Below are positions 38,630 through 48,464 of a DNA stretch of 64,000 nt, one piece after another. A program made the translations under genes and the position numbers. The notes beneath the pieces are model-generated. The model did not search any database. It worked only from the letters and a program-made list of their open reading frames with translations, and had not been told where the DNA came from. Source of the stretch: Phytoseiulus persimilis (taxonomy: Eukaryota > Arthropoda > Arachnida > Mesostigmata > Phytoseiidae); the NCBI GenBank assembly GCA_037576195.1, contig CM075101.1, forward strand, positions 15,934,001 through 15,998,000, written 5' to 3'. Every line of letters begins with the position of its first letter. Positions within the stretch are counted from its first letter, which is position 1.

Positions 38630-39914
38630 ATGATGCGGGCTGTTCTGCTTCTCTCGTTCCTGAGCTTACTAACGATATGTTGTGGAGACAGCAAAAAAGG
38701 TCTCATTCATAGATTTATTTGTGGTGAGCATCTCCCAAGATTGACATTACCGATCAGTGTTTCTCAACCTCGCCGCCATCCGATCCGAGTTCAGCCACCC
38801 TGCGGTGTGCCGCCGTTGCCGTTGAGGAATACTGTCATGTGCCCTGATGTTCAGTGACGCAGTGAGGGGTGTTGCCTCCCTGCATGGGAAGATGTCCGGG
38901 GGGTAGCACCCCACCTGTCCATCTGAGATCGACAGCTCTAATTCAGCTTTGCTGTTTGCAGACATGAGTTTCGAGCACCTTTTGCACATGACCCAATGCG
39001 TTGAGGATATTTTGGATCCTGAAGTGAGTGTCCCGACGCCCGAGCATGGGAGTGGAGTCGCGTCCGCTCTTTTTCATCTCTGGTCCCATAACTTCACCCT
39101 GGCATGGGTCTGAATGGCATATGTCCGGCGAAAAAAGTCGGTACTGGTGCGGGGCTCAGACGCTAGATTTACTCCTTTAAGTCAGATCGTGGTTCCTTCG
39201 CAGGTCCTTTCACAGTTGAATGCGAAAGTGTACAAGGCTACCAAGAACAAAACCGCCCCCGAATTCGCGAGAGATATGTGCTCGAAAACCCCGAAGATGA
39301 TGCTGAACGTCGTGAGTCTGGAGGCGCTTTCTCCATCAGGCACAACTTTGAAATGACAGAGTCCGTTCACGCAAATCACGCTCGGGAGGCGTCGAGCATG
39401 AGCTCTGACAACCGAATGCATGTGTTTCACTCGTGTGAAGAATCTCAGAGACAGCACGATTGAAAACTGCATGGGCTACGAATCAGTACAAGATTTCCAA
39501 TTGCAGCGGAACGTGATCGTTGGCATGGTGCCGGTGAGTATATCGTTGTATTACTTTTTTCTGCCAGCTTCACACGGTGTCAATGTGAACTATGACGACA
39601 CTCGTGATATATATAGCGGCAGAATCACTTCACGCTGAGGGGGATGATTGACCCGAACCTTTTGCGGAGAAGTGTAATGTTATTTTCTCGAAGAAACCCA
39701 ATCGTCCGTTGCTCCGCCGATTGATTGAGACGTGCGAAAACTCAACTTTTAACTTTCTTCCGTTCTCTCCGAAAACGGTACGACCATTTTGGAATCATTC
39801 GCAGACATCTTCTTCGTTAAGAGTATAGGGTCGGGTAAGCTCGGCTGAAAGGAATGAAGAATATCCACCGAAGAAAGTGTCAATGATTTTCAGAGTTACG
39901 AAGATCTGGACTAA
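38630..39914 (+). CDS. Small secreted four-cysteine protein, copy 2
   Basis: Six exons: 38630-38723, 38962-39023, 39204-39311, 39507-39533, 39694-39777 and 39894-39914. They give 131 residues with a signal peptide at 1-18 (MMRAVLLLSFLSLLTICC). This is a tandem paralogue of the gene at 32.0 kb. Shared marks are RF(L/I)C before the first intron, (V/M)CxKTP(R/K)M in exon 3, KP(D/N)RPLL at the start of exon 5 and (K/S)YEDLD at the end. The four mature cysteines align. Exons 2-5 have the same lengths and phases. N-glycosylation sites NKT and NST are present. The Tc1-like insertion ends 248 bases before the ATG, so part of the promoter may lie in or beyond it. The function is unknown. Confidence 0.8.
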
Positions 39915-39919
39915 ATTAG

Positions 39920-40400
39920 CACTGACGGGCTCGTTGGTTCGATAGACAGACTCCAAGCGAATACTCAGCTCAAAGCGAGGACTGATCGGAACAGAGCCAT
40001 CCAAGTCACTTGTAGTTGAGGAATTGGTTACCTGAGCTTGCATAAAAAATCAAATCGATTCGCCGTCGACAAGAAAACTAGTTACTGATCGCAAGCCTAT
40101 ACTCTGAGTTTTTTTTCCACAAACCAAACCTCGTTACTCCGAGCGACCACTTCTATCCTCATGAATATCCAATCCGAAGGCAATCCGCAGCTTGAGGAAG
40201 GGGAGCAACAACGTGGTGTTACATCAGCTGCTCCGTGGCACCGAACTGTTCTTATTATGGGCGTCCGGTCTATTCCGCTGGGGAAAACGAGGGGTCGTTG
40301 CATTCCTTCATTCACATCACTCGTTCTGTTGCTGATTCCGAAGGACGCTTCGAAACCGCTTTCGCTATTTTGGCTGTCTGAAATAGGGCAAACCATCTCT
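39920..40400 (-). CDS. Possible exons of a secreted protein, minus strand
   Basis: A stretch following acceptor GCAAGCTCAG (first base 40031) reads VTNSSTTSDLDGSVPISPRF, then a beta-strand-like part, towards about 39930. It overlaps or abuts the last exon of the plus-strand small secreted-protein gene. Upstream on the same strand (40300-40100) is a Cys-rich part with CGLPSDWIFMRIEV. That loosely resembles the RGLP(A)..VW segment of the LolA-like protein encoded at 56.1 kb. These may be remnants of a LolA-like paralogue. No complete model was obtained. Confidence 0.25.
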
Positions 40401-40522
40401 ACCCTCTGCTTAACTGGAAGACAAAGCAGGTACCATGAGGGATCTTGTTCTCTGCTTCACCTATGCGCGTAACCGCAGTTGCTATAGTTGTCAAGCCTGA
40501 CTTCGGATGGGAGAACGGCCAT

Positions 40523-40556
40523 AGAATGAATGAATTCCAACGAATTCATTCATTCT
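40523..40556. repeat. Perfect short hairpin
   Basis: GAATGAATGAATTC, loop CAAC, then GAATTCATTCATTC: a 14-base perfect palindromic stem. It could form a stem-loop in RNA or DNA, or be the centre of a small palindromic repeat. The flanks are not complementary beyond this. Confidence 0.7.
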
Positions 40557-40907
40557 TCGAATTTCGTCGCCCGCTCGTCGTTTTTCGTGAGAGCATAACC
40601 TCCGCAAACGGAGGGAATTGTTTTGAGTTCTCTCTGAGTTGAGTCGTCGAACTTGTTCACACAACAGACAATTTCCGACTGCGCAACACGATTCGTTCAT
40701 TTGGGAATGCTCATCATCATAGGCAGTTGGCGGCAGTGAGCTATGGAGACTCCGAATGCAATGGGCCTGCTGTTTAGGACACGTGTGCACACCGAGTCAA
40801 AGAATGACTGTTCATGGTCCTGTAACGTGTCCCTCGTAAGAAGATGTTCAAGAGCAGTCAAGAGACATCTTTGTCACTCTGGGAGAAATTCCGTGGTCAC
40901 TGCAATA

Positions 40908-41366
40908 TCAGATCGGTACTGCTGATGTTCGAATTTCCCTGTCGGGCTTATCTTCATCGGAGGGAGCACGAATGTAAGGCGAAGCACTGCGAATGTTCCA
41001 GTCGGAGTGCGATCCAGCTGACCTAGCCGACGAAGGAGCATGGAAACTTTTCGATGTATGATTTAGTTCGATCTTTCTATTCGTCGGAAGCGTTGGGGCA
41101 GCGCCTTTTCGAGACGAAGCTGTTCCACTGGAGGCGGCTTCTCTGAAAGAGAACCGATAGAGATATTCGTGCGACCCGGGCTTCCCTTGTAGCACCAGCA
41201 GCTGACCTCCGTCTCTGAAAATCTGTTGATTCCTGCAAACCACGAAGACGCTCACTTTTCCGAGGAAATTAGGTCCTTCTTTTTTGCACAAGACTCGGAG
41301 CGAACATTCCCAAGACTTCGTCGCGCTCGTAGAGCCAGGAGGGAAACCCAGCGTTGGTAGATACAC
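40908..41366 (-). CDS. Uncharacterised open frame of about 152 codons
   Basis: The frame is open from about 41366 to a stop at 40908-40910. The first part looks globular (KSWECSLRVLCKKEGPNFLG, then alternating hydrophobic residues up to HEYLYRFSFREAA). The last 60 residues are Ser/Arg/Pro-rich and probably disordered. The apparent GT..AG pair inside it is only 23 bases apart, too short for an intron, so the frame is probably continuous. No family recognised; its first residue is not an ATG context I trust. Confidence 0.35.
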   Translation of the reverse strand: MYLPTLGFPPGSTSATKSWECSLRVLCKKEGPNFLGKVSVFVVCRNQQIFRDGGQLLVLQGKPGSHEYLYRFSFREAASSGTASSRKGAAPTLPTNRKIELNHTSKSFHAPSSARSAGSHSDWNIRSASPYIRAPSDEDKPDREIRTSAVPI

Positions 41367-41689
41367 TATGCGTCTCTTCCTCTCGAACCAATCCTGAGAA
41401 GCAAGAGCGTATCAGAAAGCATTATCAGCTGTCCCGATCACGTGCGGAGAGAGAATTACCGTCGACTCAGCGAAGCTCGAAGCTTGTAACAGTCCGAAAG
41501 TCAGGCCACCCCAGTGAACCTGGGAATAGATATGATTTTCTGGAGTCTGAATTCATTCTTCACCCCCCCCCCCCTCCCCCCACCGAGGATCATCTTCATG
41601 ATCTGAAGGCTCCTGGATTCCAGCTCAAGGATACGGAAGCTCGGTGAAAGTTTTCCTCGTCGACCTCGGCGCTACTGGAGCCGACAAGC

Positions 41690-41990
41690 GCGCTGCGCCA
41701 AATGATCTTTCAGCAGTGCGCGACATGCCCGTCGATATTGCCAGGAAAGGCGAGACGGCCAGCGTATCGCCACTGTGTTTTCCTGGAAGATTTCCACAGC
41801 AAGATGAAGCCGTGGGAGAAAAACTGCGAGCTCGTTAACGCACGAGGCCTCGGAATCGATGCATGAATGAGGCTGGCCTGGAACCTGATTTCCGAAGCGC
41901 TTCTCCGGGGAACCATTCTTCGGAGGGAGGAACAAGAGGATTGTTACAGGAAACAGTGTTCCGGACATTAATGGCATGGCCGAGGCAGAC
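41690..41990 (+). CDS. Possible upstream exon of the 42.2 kb gene
   Basis: A plus-strand frame from about 41700 reads a Cys-containing helical protein (HCVFLEDFHSKMKPWEKNCE). It meets a TGA at about 41865 and then continues in the same frame with MRLAWNLISEALLRGTILRR, followed by a Glu-rich stretch, to about 41970. Protein-like sequence on both sides of one in-frame TGA may mean a missed intron, a nonsense mutation, or recoding. I could not find a splice pair that removes it cleanly. Confidence 0.25.
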
Positions 41991-42181
41991 GAGGGAGTCT
42001 TTGACCGCGTTCGTATCCTGAAGATGGATTCCAGCATCCATATCATGGGATTGATCCTCGGGTCGGGAGGCCGAAAATTGGGACGGAAATTCCTTTTCTG
42101 TACCAGCCGAGTACGGAAATTCATTTTCTGTTCTCCGGGAAATGATGTCCTTCTTAGGAGGATGCCGATGAAACTCGCCAG

Positions 42182-42506
42182 GAATATTGGCGCTGGAAAT
42201 CGTGCTGATCGAGAGAGAATGGCTCCTCACGGAGGAACTCTCAAAGGACCTCAGGCTGTCTCCCACGACCGCGTTCAGAGAACAAATCGAAAAACGGCGC
42301 CGTGAGATTGCAGATCCTCAACGGTGAGTACTGGAGTACCCCGGCGATGAAGACCGACTGTCGGAAGCCTCCCGACCGTGAATATGAGCATCGTCGAAAT
42401 GGAAGAGCTTCTCAAGGTTTCCCCGCTTGATTCGCGAATGAACCGAGTGGCACGAAGAGTGCGACAGACTACTGTGGATACGAAATCTGCGGCTAGAATT
42501 CGATAA
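42182..42506 (+). CDS. C-terminal exons of an uncharacterised helical protein
   Basis: Two exons, 42182-42323 and 42368-42506, join in frame across a 44-base intron (acceptor ACTCGCCAG, donor GTGAGT, acceptor TCGGAAG; phases 1, 2, stop at 42504-42506). The 92-residue segment is strongly helical and charged: EREWLLTEELSKDLRLSP, then FREQIEKRRREIADPQR, then MSIVEMEELLKVSPLDSRMN and a basic end. No signal peptide or membrane helix belongs to this part, so it is probably an intracellular coiled-coil or adaptor-like protein. The 5' exons are uncertain (see 41.7 kb). Not recognised. Confidence 0.45.
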
Positions 42507-42589
42507 TGCTAGAAAGTTCGACTGAAGCGAAGCGAACCTTGAGTCGAGGCGCTCCGTAATCAAGGGAAATTGAAACCATCTTCCTTGGC

Positions 42590-42702
42590 GTCCACGTAGG
42601 TGGATCAAGGGTCGACGGTCGACCCCTTGGGGGACGGCAGTCCATAAACTTCAACGAAGTCGCCTAGGGGGTCGATGGGTCAGTGGAGTTTGAGAACCAC
42701 TG
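42590..42702. mobile_element. hAT-type transposon terminal sequence
   Basis: Read on the minus strand from 42702, the sequence begins CAGTGGTTCTCAAACT, the classic terminus of many hAT/Charlie-type elements and their MITEs. A GACCC-rich subterminal part and a GGTCGACCGTCGACC palindrome (about 42611-42625) follow. The eight bases next to the end (AGCTGAAG, 42703-42710) would be the target duplication. No matching copy or opposite terminus was seen upstream, so this is a solo or truncated end. Confidence 0.5.
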
Positions 42703-42710
42703 AGCTGAAG

Positions 42711-43750
42711 TTTTAGGGGAGTTCCAGCTCAAAACGACGGCAGAATACTAGAAGCTTCACGATTCCGTTATAGTACAAAGGAGCACTCGAATCGCTGGAG
42801 CTATCCTGCGGTGGAAGCCTATGCTCCGGGCATATGCGCTCTCTCTCTCTCTGCGCCTGAAGAAAATTATTCTTCAGGACGAATGCTTGGCAGATCTACA
42901 ATGAAAATTATGTCGAAGTTCGGCTCAGAAACTCATCCGGCTCGGTTCCAACGAAGGTTGTCAACCAGCTCCATTGATAGTAGTTGATTCAACTTGAGCC
43001 CTCTTTTAGAGCTCTGTAAATAGAATTAGTGTCACATTCGATTTCTCTCTCTGAAAGGGCAAAGTAATCAAGAAATTTGGTGCCCACGCAGCCTCACAAT
43101 AGGTATCATCCCAGATAAGCCGAATGATCGTAGTCGAAGACTTTATTCTGCCCAACCCTGTATTTTAGTTGAGAGTACCAATGAGCTGGTACATCACCGC
43201 ACCAATCAATCAGTGGCCCATCTATACACCGTGTGCAATCAATGCAGAGCATGTGAAAAAGAAGATTTCCACCTAAAAATTGCAGAACAGTAGATAATAA
43301 CAGCGGATAATACTGTTTGGCCGTTCGCGAACAGAGTTTCAGTGAAACTGCGGCTTCCGGGACCGCACAGAATGCCCATTCGGTTGACAGCTGGAAGGCG
43401 CGTATTGATTCACAGTGTGTGCCGAGAGTGTGTGCTCCCATGGATGCCGGTGAAAGTGAACGGAGGAATGCTGCCACAAATATTCCACAGTGTAATTTTC
43501 CGAAAGGGAAGGAGCACTGGCGCGAATGAGAACCGAAATTCGCGGGGACACGAAAGGACTTAAATGGCGAATGAAAGATGAGAATGCATATTCATGCTGC
43601 TAGCAGATGGCTGCACTTCCTCAATCCGACAATGACTCCTGTGTCAAATCAATATCCCGGTACTATTTGGAACTTCTTGAATAATGGCGGTTAATCGATC
43701 ACTGTCGATTCAGTTTCCGAAGTTTTCACACCGATTCTTCTGGCTTCATT
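42711..43750. other. Non-coding stretch with a CT microsatellite and a mariner-like end
   Basis: Contains a short (CT)n run at about 42841-42851. At about 43146-43167 the complement reads TACAGGGTTGGGCAGAATAA, resembling Tc1/mariner termini (TA followed by CAGGGTTGGGCA). The inverted partner was not found. A minus-strand frame at 43477-43106 covers the same end and is probably not a gene. Confidence 0.35.
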
Positions 43751-43924
43751 ATGACAACTCGCACTCTACTCAGACCCAGTGCTCATGTGCTGAGATGCTC
43801 CCAATCAGTCGGAAACCCTAGATCGATCAAGAGCTCGGCGGGAGAAGACCTTTTGGAAGTGTCAAGTCATGATATAATATTCCGTGAACACGAGAAATGC
43901 TTCGAAATACCCTATTACATTCAG

Positions 43925-44370
43925 TGGAATCAATCTGCGGCCTCATTTTCAGGTGGGAGTGCGATCCCATTTTGCTCGAAAGTGGCAGTTCCGGTGATCC
44001 GAATCTGGAGGTCGTACTTTGTATTTGAGGCGAATTTGTCGGAGTTCACAGTTTTCTGAATGAGCCAGTAACAACAAGTATAGCTCCCAGTAGCATTTTG
44101 GTTCGACTCTCTCGAGACTGGCATTCTCGCTGGGAAGATGTGGGGCAGAACAGGCATCTTACCAATAGCTTATATATTCTCACATCCGATACATTCTGAC
44201 AAAAACGCTCCTCGATTTCCGCTGCTTTTGCGTGGAAACTTCGGGAAAGTTCCAAAACGCTCACATGGCAGGAAGCCAGCATGGCTAAGACTTCGTCCCA
44301 CAAAATGTGGCGTGTGAATATGAGGCAGAATGGTGTCGAACATCTCTGCTCTCCGCGGCTTTCCACCCAC
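43925..44370 (-). CDS. Exon-like stretches, possibly a secreted protein
   Basis: On the minus strand an acceptor GGCTCATTCAG precedes a frame starting at 44055 (KTVNSDKFASNTKYDLQIRI, then TGTATFEQNG) that runs to a stop near 43930. Just upstream, 44360-44190, lies a helical stretch (LWDEVLAMLASC). The pattern of alternating residues is compatible with a beta-rich extracellular domain such as LolA-like, but the resemblance is weak and the joins are not established. Confidence 0.25.
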
Positions 44371-46111
44371 CCGCGGGAGTCGTACTCTCACGGGTGGAAC
44401 TTCAACGAATTTGCTTGATCCTGAGAGTCCCGGCGTTCCTCTCGGCGTTGAAGCAGAAACGAATTTTCATGGGTTGCTGCGGTGTTGAATCACGATTCAC
44501 GATAATTCAGTCTAACAGAGGCAAACTCGGAGGTGCGAGGAGCTCCCCGCGCAGCACAGAGGTCAGCGATATGATTCCTGGATGGTCGGTCGGGCTCGGA
44601 TACGAGACGAATTATTCTTCTCGGTCGGAGGGGATTCCAGGAACAAACACCGTATTCTACAAGTAAATCGTTCCAACACACGACTCACGATTCTCCCGAG
44701 AATGGTATTCGTTTTCCGTTCACATTCCGAGATAACGCTTCCTGGAACTTGTGAATTTGATCTGTGTTCGGATGCTGATTTGCATTATTAGGGAATTTCC
44801 GAGGCAAAACCAAACGTCGATTAATTCGACTGTGTCTTCAACGATTTCCTCGGACTTGGTCCGCTACTTCAGCTCCTCTACTGGGTTGGCCTTTCTACTA
44901 TTTCTCCAGAGACTTTTTTCCGAGGAGCCGCATGGAGTGGTGCCCGGAACTTGCGATGCCTTGACATCAGCAGCTCCGAATGTTGTCCAGCGTCGCCAGG
45001 AATCGCCCAGCGCAGTGGTTATACCTCAGGCCGATCTATTTGTGCACTCTTTCTACGTTGCCATACTTCACGCCGTTTCAGAACTCTTCTAGTTGCATTC
45101 TCTAACTTCGGGGAGCACACGAATGGGTTCTTACTTCCAGGTCTAGTATTTGATGAACGCGCCAACGTCGCCCCACCGAGTGGAACTGTTCGATATATTG
45201 TTGTTCGGGAAGCGATTGTTGGGACTCGTCCCGGCAACCGTTCCGTTCGCGTCCGCTCAGTATAGCGAAGGGTTATCTTCAACAGAGCATTGATACAGAA
45301 GAGACGGAACGTCAAGGGGGCATCGACTTCTGCCGCGGCTGCCTCCACTTTGAAAACTTTCACGGCAAAGGCTTCCTTCCTTCCGGATCTTCAGCTGGCC
45401 ACTCACCCCGACGGCTGCTTGGCGGACGCACGGACTGGTCGCCCGCCGCTACCGGGAGCAAGGTCCTCGGAACAACGCTGGGCCGCAATGCGTAGCAGCA
45501 AGGATTTCCGTCGTCGCTTGCCTCGTCTGAAAGACGTCCAAGTGTTCGTGAAGATGTTTGTGTGACTTTGTTCGAGTCGAACATTAGAACACCACGAGAA
45601 GGTGTCTTCGGTAGAGTTGAGCTTTTGTACGGAAAGGCGGCCACAATGACTGATTCATGCAGAATTCGACGAAGATGATTCGAAAGCGAGCCTTTGAACT
45701 AGCCGGATCGCAAAATCATTGAGCTCCTCGGGCAGGAACACAGCGCTGGAGCGTATCCGAAGAATTCATATTTGTCGAGATCGAAAGTGACGCCTGAATT
45801 AGCGACGAGGGACTTCAAATGGAAAGTCCCTCAGAGCGCGTTGTCGCGAATTCGTGGCGGAGATCCCCAGCCCAATGAGTCTTTTCGCTTGAAAGGTCCT
45901 GACAACAAGCGTGAAGGAAGCGGCCGATATGAATATTGTGGGCTGAGTGTGTGACTTTGCCCACCTTTAGCCATCGAGCAGCGTGAGACGACCCGAATGG
46001 CCGGAACGTTCCGTAACCGATCGGGACGAACTGAAGCCGTCTTAATTATGAGCGTCCTACGAGCAGTGAATTGGGAGAGTTATCTTGCACTTGGCTGACT
46101 TTAAAACTCAC

Positions 46112-46396
46112 CATAGCACAGCATTGATCTTCCAAGGTTCCGAAGAGTCAATAGGTTCCAGGAGAAGTGTATCGCTCCCACTGGAGCGGTACCGGTGAAC
46201 ACTTTCGTTTTCTATGAGGGCAAATCGTCGCCTTCACCCGCCAAGCCGATTTGCTCCCGAGCTACAACTTGCTCCTCGATACGGAAGTTACGTTCCCATA
46301 CTGCGATAACCAATTCTCAGACGCTTTTTCTCCAGTTCAACGTTGATTTTAATGGAGACCATCCATCTGTTCTCTTTGTCGGGAGGGAAGCAATAT
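46112..46396 (-). CDS. Two phased exons, probable secreted or LolA-like protein
   Basis: Exons 46396-46302 and 46211-46112 join in frame (enter phase 2, phase 1 at the junction, leave phase 2 at GTGAGT). The product contains WMVSIKINVELEKKRLRIGY, then SVHRYRSSGSDTLLLEPIDS. A first strand pair followed by such a loop is what the N-terminus of a LolA-like domain looks like. A candidate downstream stretch near 45.78 kb (VTFDLDKYEFFGYAPALCSC) would fit but is out of phase with the last donor. Partial gene, low certainty of family. Confidence 0.35.
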
Positions 46397-46899
46397 CTGC
46401 TTCCGATGATCTCATGACGGCGCGGTTAGATTCCTAAGCGATCGCTCTAGCGATCTATGCCGATTGCTGTTCGCGAAATAATCCACTCTTCGGACGGTAA
46501 GATCAGAGGACCAATTTTCCGTTTCTCAAGGAGTTCGACTAACTCCTCACAGACTAGCGAGTTACACCTCGTTCCGGAACAGCCATTCTACCGACGGCGA
46601 TTCTTTGCGAGAGCCGACAGTACTTCGTTGGTTTCGGCATTGATTGTGGATTTTGTTCGCTCTGAGGGATTCAGATCGGAAGAGGTACGCCACCCGGATT
46701 TCATTCCTCGCCCCGCAGAATCACACCTGTCCTGGACGCGTCCCTTTTCTGACTCAACAGAGGGAGTTCCGGAGCTGTCCGAATTGCCGTCCCAGGTCGC
46801 GAAAGACATCGAGGTGGTTTTCTGAACCCATATTGCTTGATGATACATGAAGCACCCGATCATGATGATCCTGATTTTGGCTAGCGACGAGCCAGGACT

Positions 46900-48464
46900 T
46901 GCATGAATGTTTCGTGTCAATGTCAAAGCGCCCGGCCATCATCTATCATTTCAGCTAGGAGTAATTGAGACAGATCGAAAGGAGCCGTGCAGATTTTCGG
47001 TGCCATCAATGAAATCCCGTTAGGGTTTGGTTATATAACAACGCCTTCCGGCTGGTCTTCGGTTCGCTTGTTGAGCAGTTGTGGAAAACGGGCAGCTAGC
47101 ATCATCACCACCACCAGCGGCATCAGCAACAGCCAGCCAGCGCGTCCGGTGGTTGGTTCAGAGCCAAAGTTTCTTCCGGGTCGTCCGCCTTTTCCGGTCG
47201 GAAGTGGGTCAGTGAAGCGGTGAGCTGTGTGGTGATCAGCAGAAGCGCTTTCACTTCGTGAAGTCGTCGTAGTTTCGGTCGCTGGCACCAGGGGGCTCCC
47301 AGCTTGCCAGCCATTGAACCAGGCAGCCAGCCCGCCAAGCAAGCCGCCTGCCTGACTGACTGGCCGATGATCTAGGGGCGGCCCGTTTCCAGAAGCCATT
47401 GGCCCGAAGAGGAAGACGGCTTTCCGGCGGCGCAAAACAGAAAGGACGCAGAGGTCTACGACCGGGGCTTTCACTCACTTTCTGCCGCCAGGGGGCGTCC
47501 GACCCACGGGCTGGCCGAAGTCGCTGAAGTTTCGACACCGGCACCAGTCAGTACAAACTGAACCAGGGTCGGAGCGGGTTGTTCGTTTGACAACCGCGCG
47601 CTCCATCGTGTAGACTCTTTCGTGGTGATCCTGTCAACGTGTTGTGTCTTGGTCTTGGTCTCTCAACAAGGATTAACAACCCAGGCCGTCTTGCGTTCAT
47701 CGAGTCGTTCACAGAAGCCGAACTCACATCCACCGCTCCGATATACTTTTCCCCAACATCTTCGATTTCGTTCGTCCTGTGCCAGCGTTCAATCTTCGTC
47801 GACTACAGAGTCGGGTCTTGTGGAGCTCCAGAGTGTCAAAGTGCTTCGTGCTTGAGGGTTTTGCGTCTTCCGCCAATCCTAAACTCCATTTCTCACCGCC
47901 GAGTTCAGCTTCATTTCCGAATTGCAACTTCCGAATCGAAATCGGTCGGGAGGCACTCGGAAATCCGTCTGCGAAGAGCGTGAGCGAATCTTATTCGAAG
48001 CGCCCCTCGCAAGCTTGAGCAGTGCAGTGTCTCAAAATAGCCGCTGTTATCAATTGAGCAGAAAAATTCCCCGCGTCCGATTTCATAACGGTTTTGCTGT
48101 TGCCGCCGGCGGCGCACAAGAGAAAGTGACTTCCTTTGAAGAGTCGCGGACTGACTGACCCACTTGCTGGCGATGTTACATCAGGCTACGCTGCAGCAGT
48201 CGGAGACGAACAACAACAACAGCATCTGCAGCACTCCCAAAGCACCGCTGTCCGCCGCTTCGGATTCCTAGTAATCTTAGCTCGTCTTGAGCCGTGTGGG
48301 TGGAACGCGATTACGTTCTCTGTGCTGTCGTGGTCGTCGTTCCCGCCGTCATAGATTCACTGGTTGTTATTGCCGCCGTTGTTACGATAGACGAATAGTA
48401 ACGGATCTTCACCCGCGGGCGGGTGTATCATAGCAACGACCGTAGCTGGTCTACGGAAGTTTTA
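46900..48464 (+). promoter_or_regulatory. Upstream and 5' leader region of the FLYWCH-THAP gene
   Basis: No convincing coding sequence. From about 47.04 to 47.57 kb the sequence is GC-rich with CAGCCAGC-type repeats; from 47.6 to 48.4 kb it is CpG-rich with CAACAACAACAG and CCGCCG runs. It directly precedes the first ATG of the gene and probably contains its promoter and 5' untranslated region. No TATA box or initiator could be assigned with confidence. Confidence 0.4.

Noticed and set aside
47031-47544. Overlapping minus-strand frames in GC-rich sequence at 47.0-47.5 kb
   Set aside because: Low-complexity CAGCCAGC repeats and high GC suppress stop codons; nothing else supports coding.
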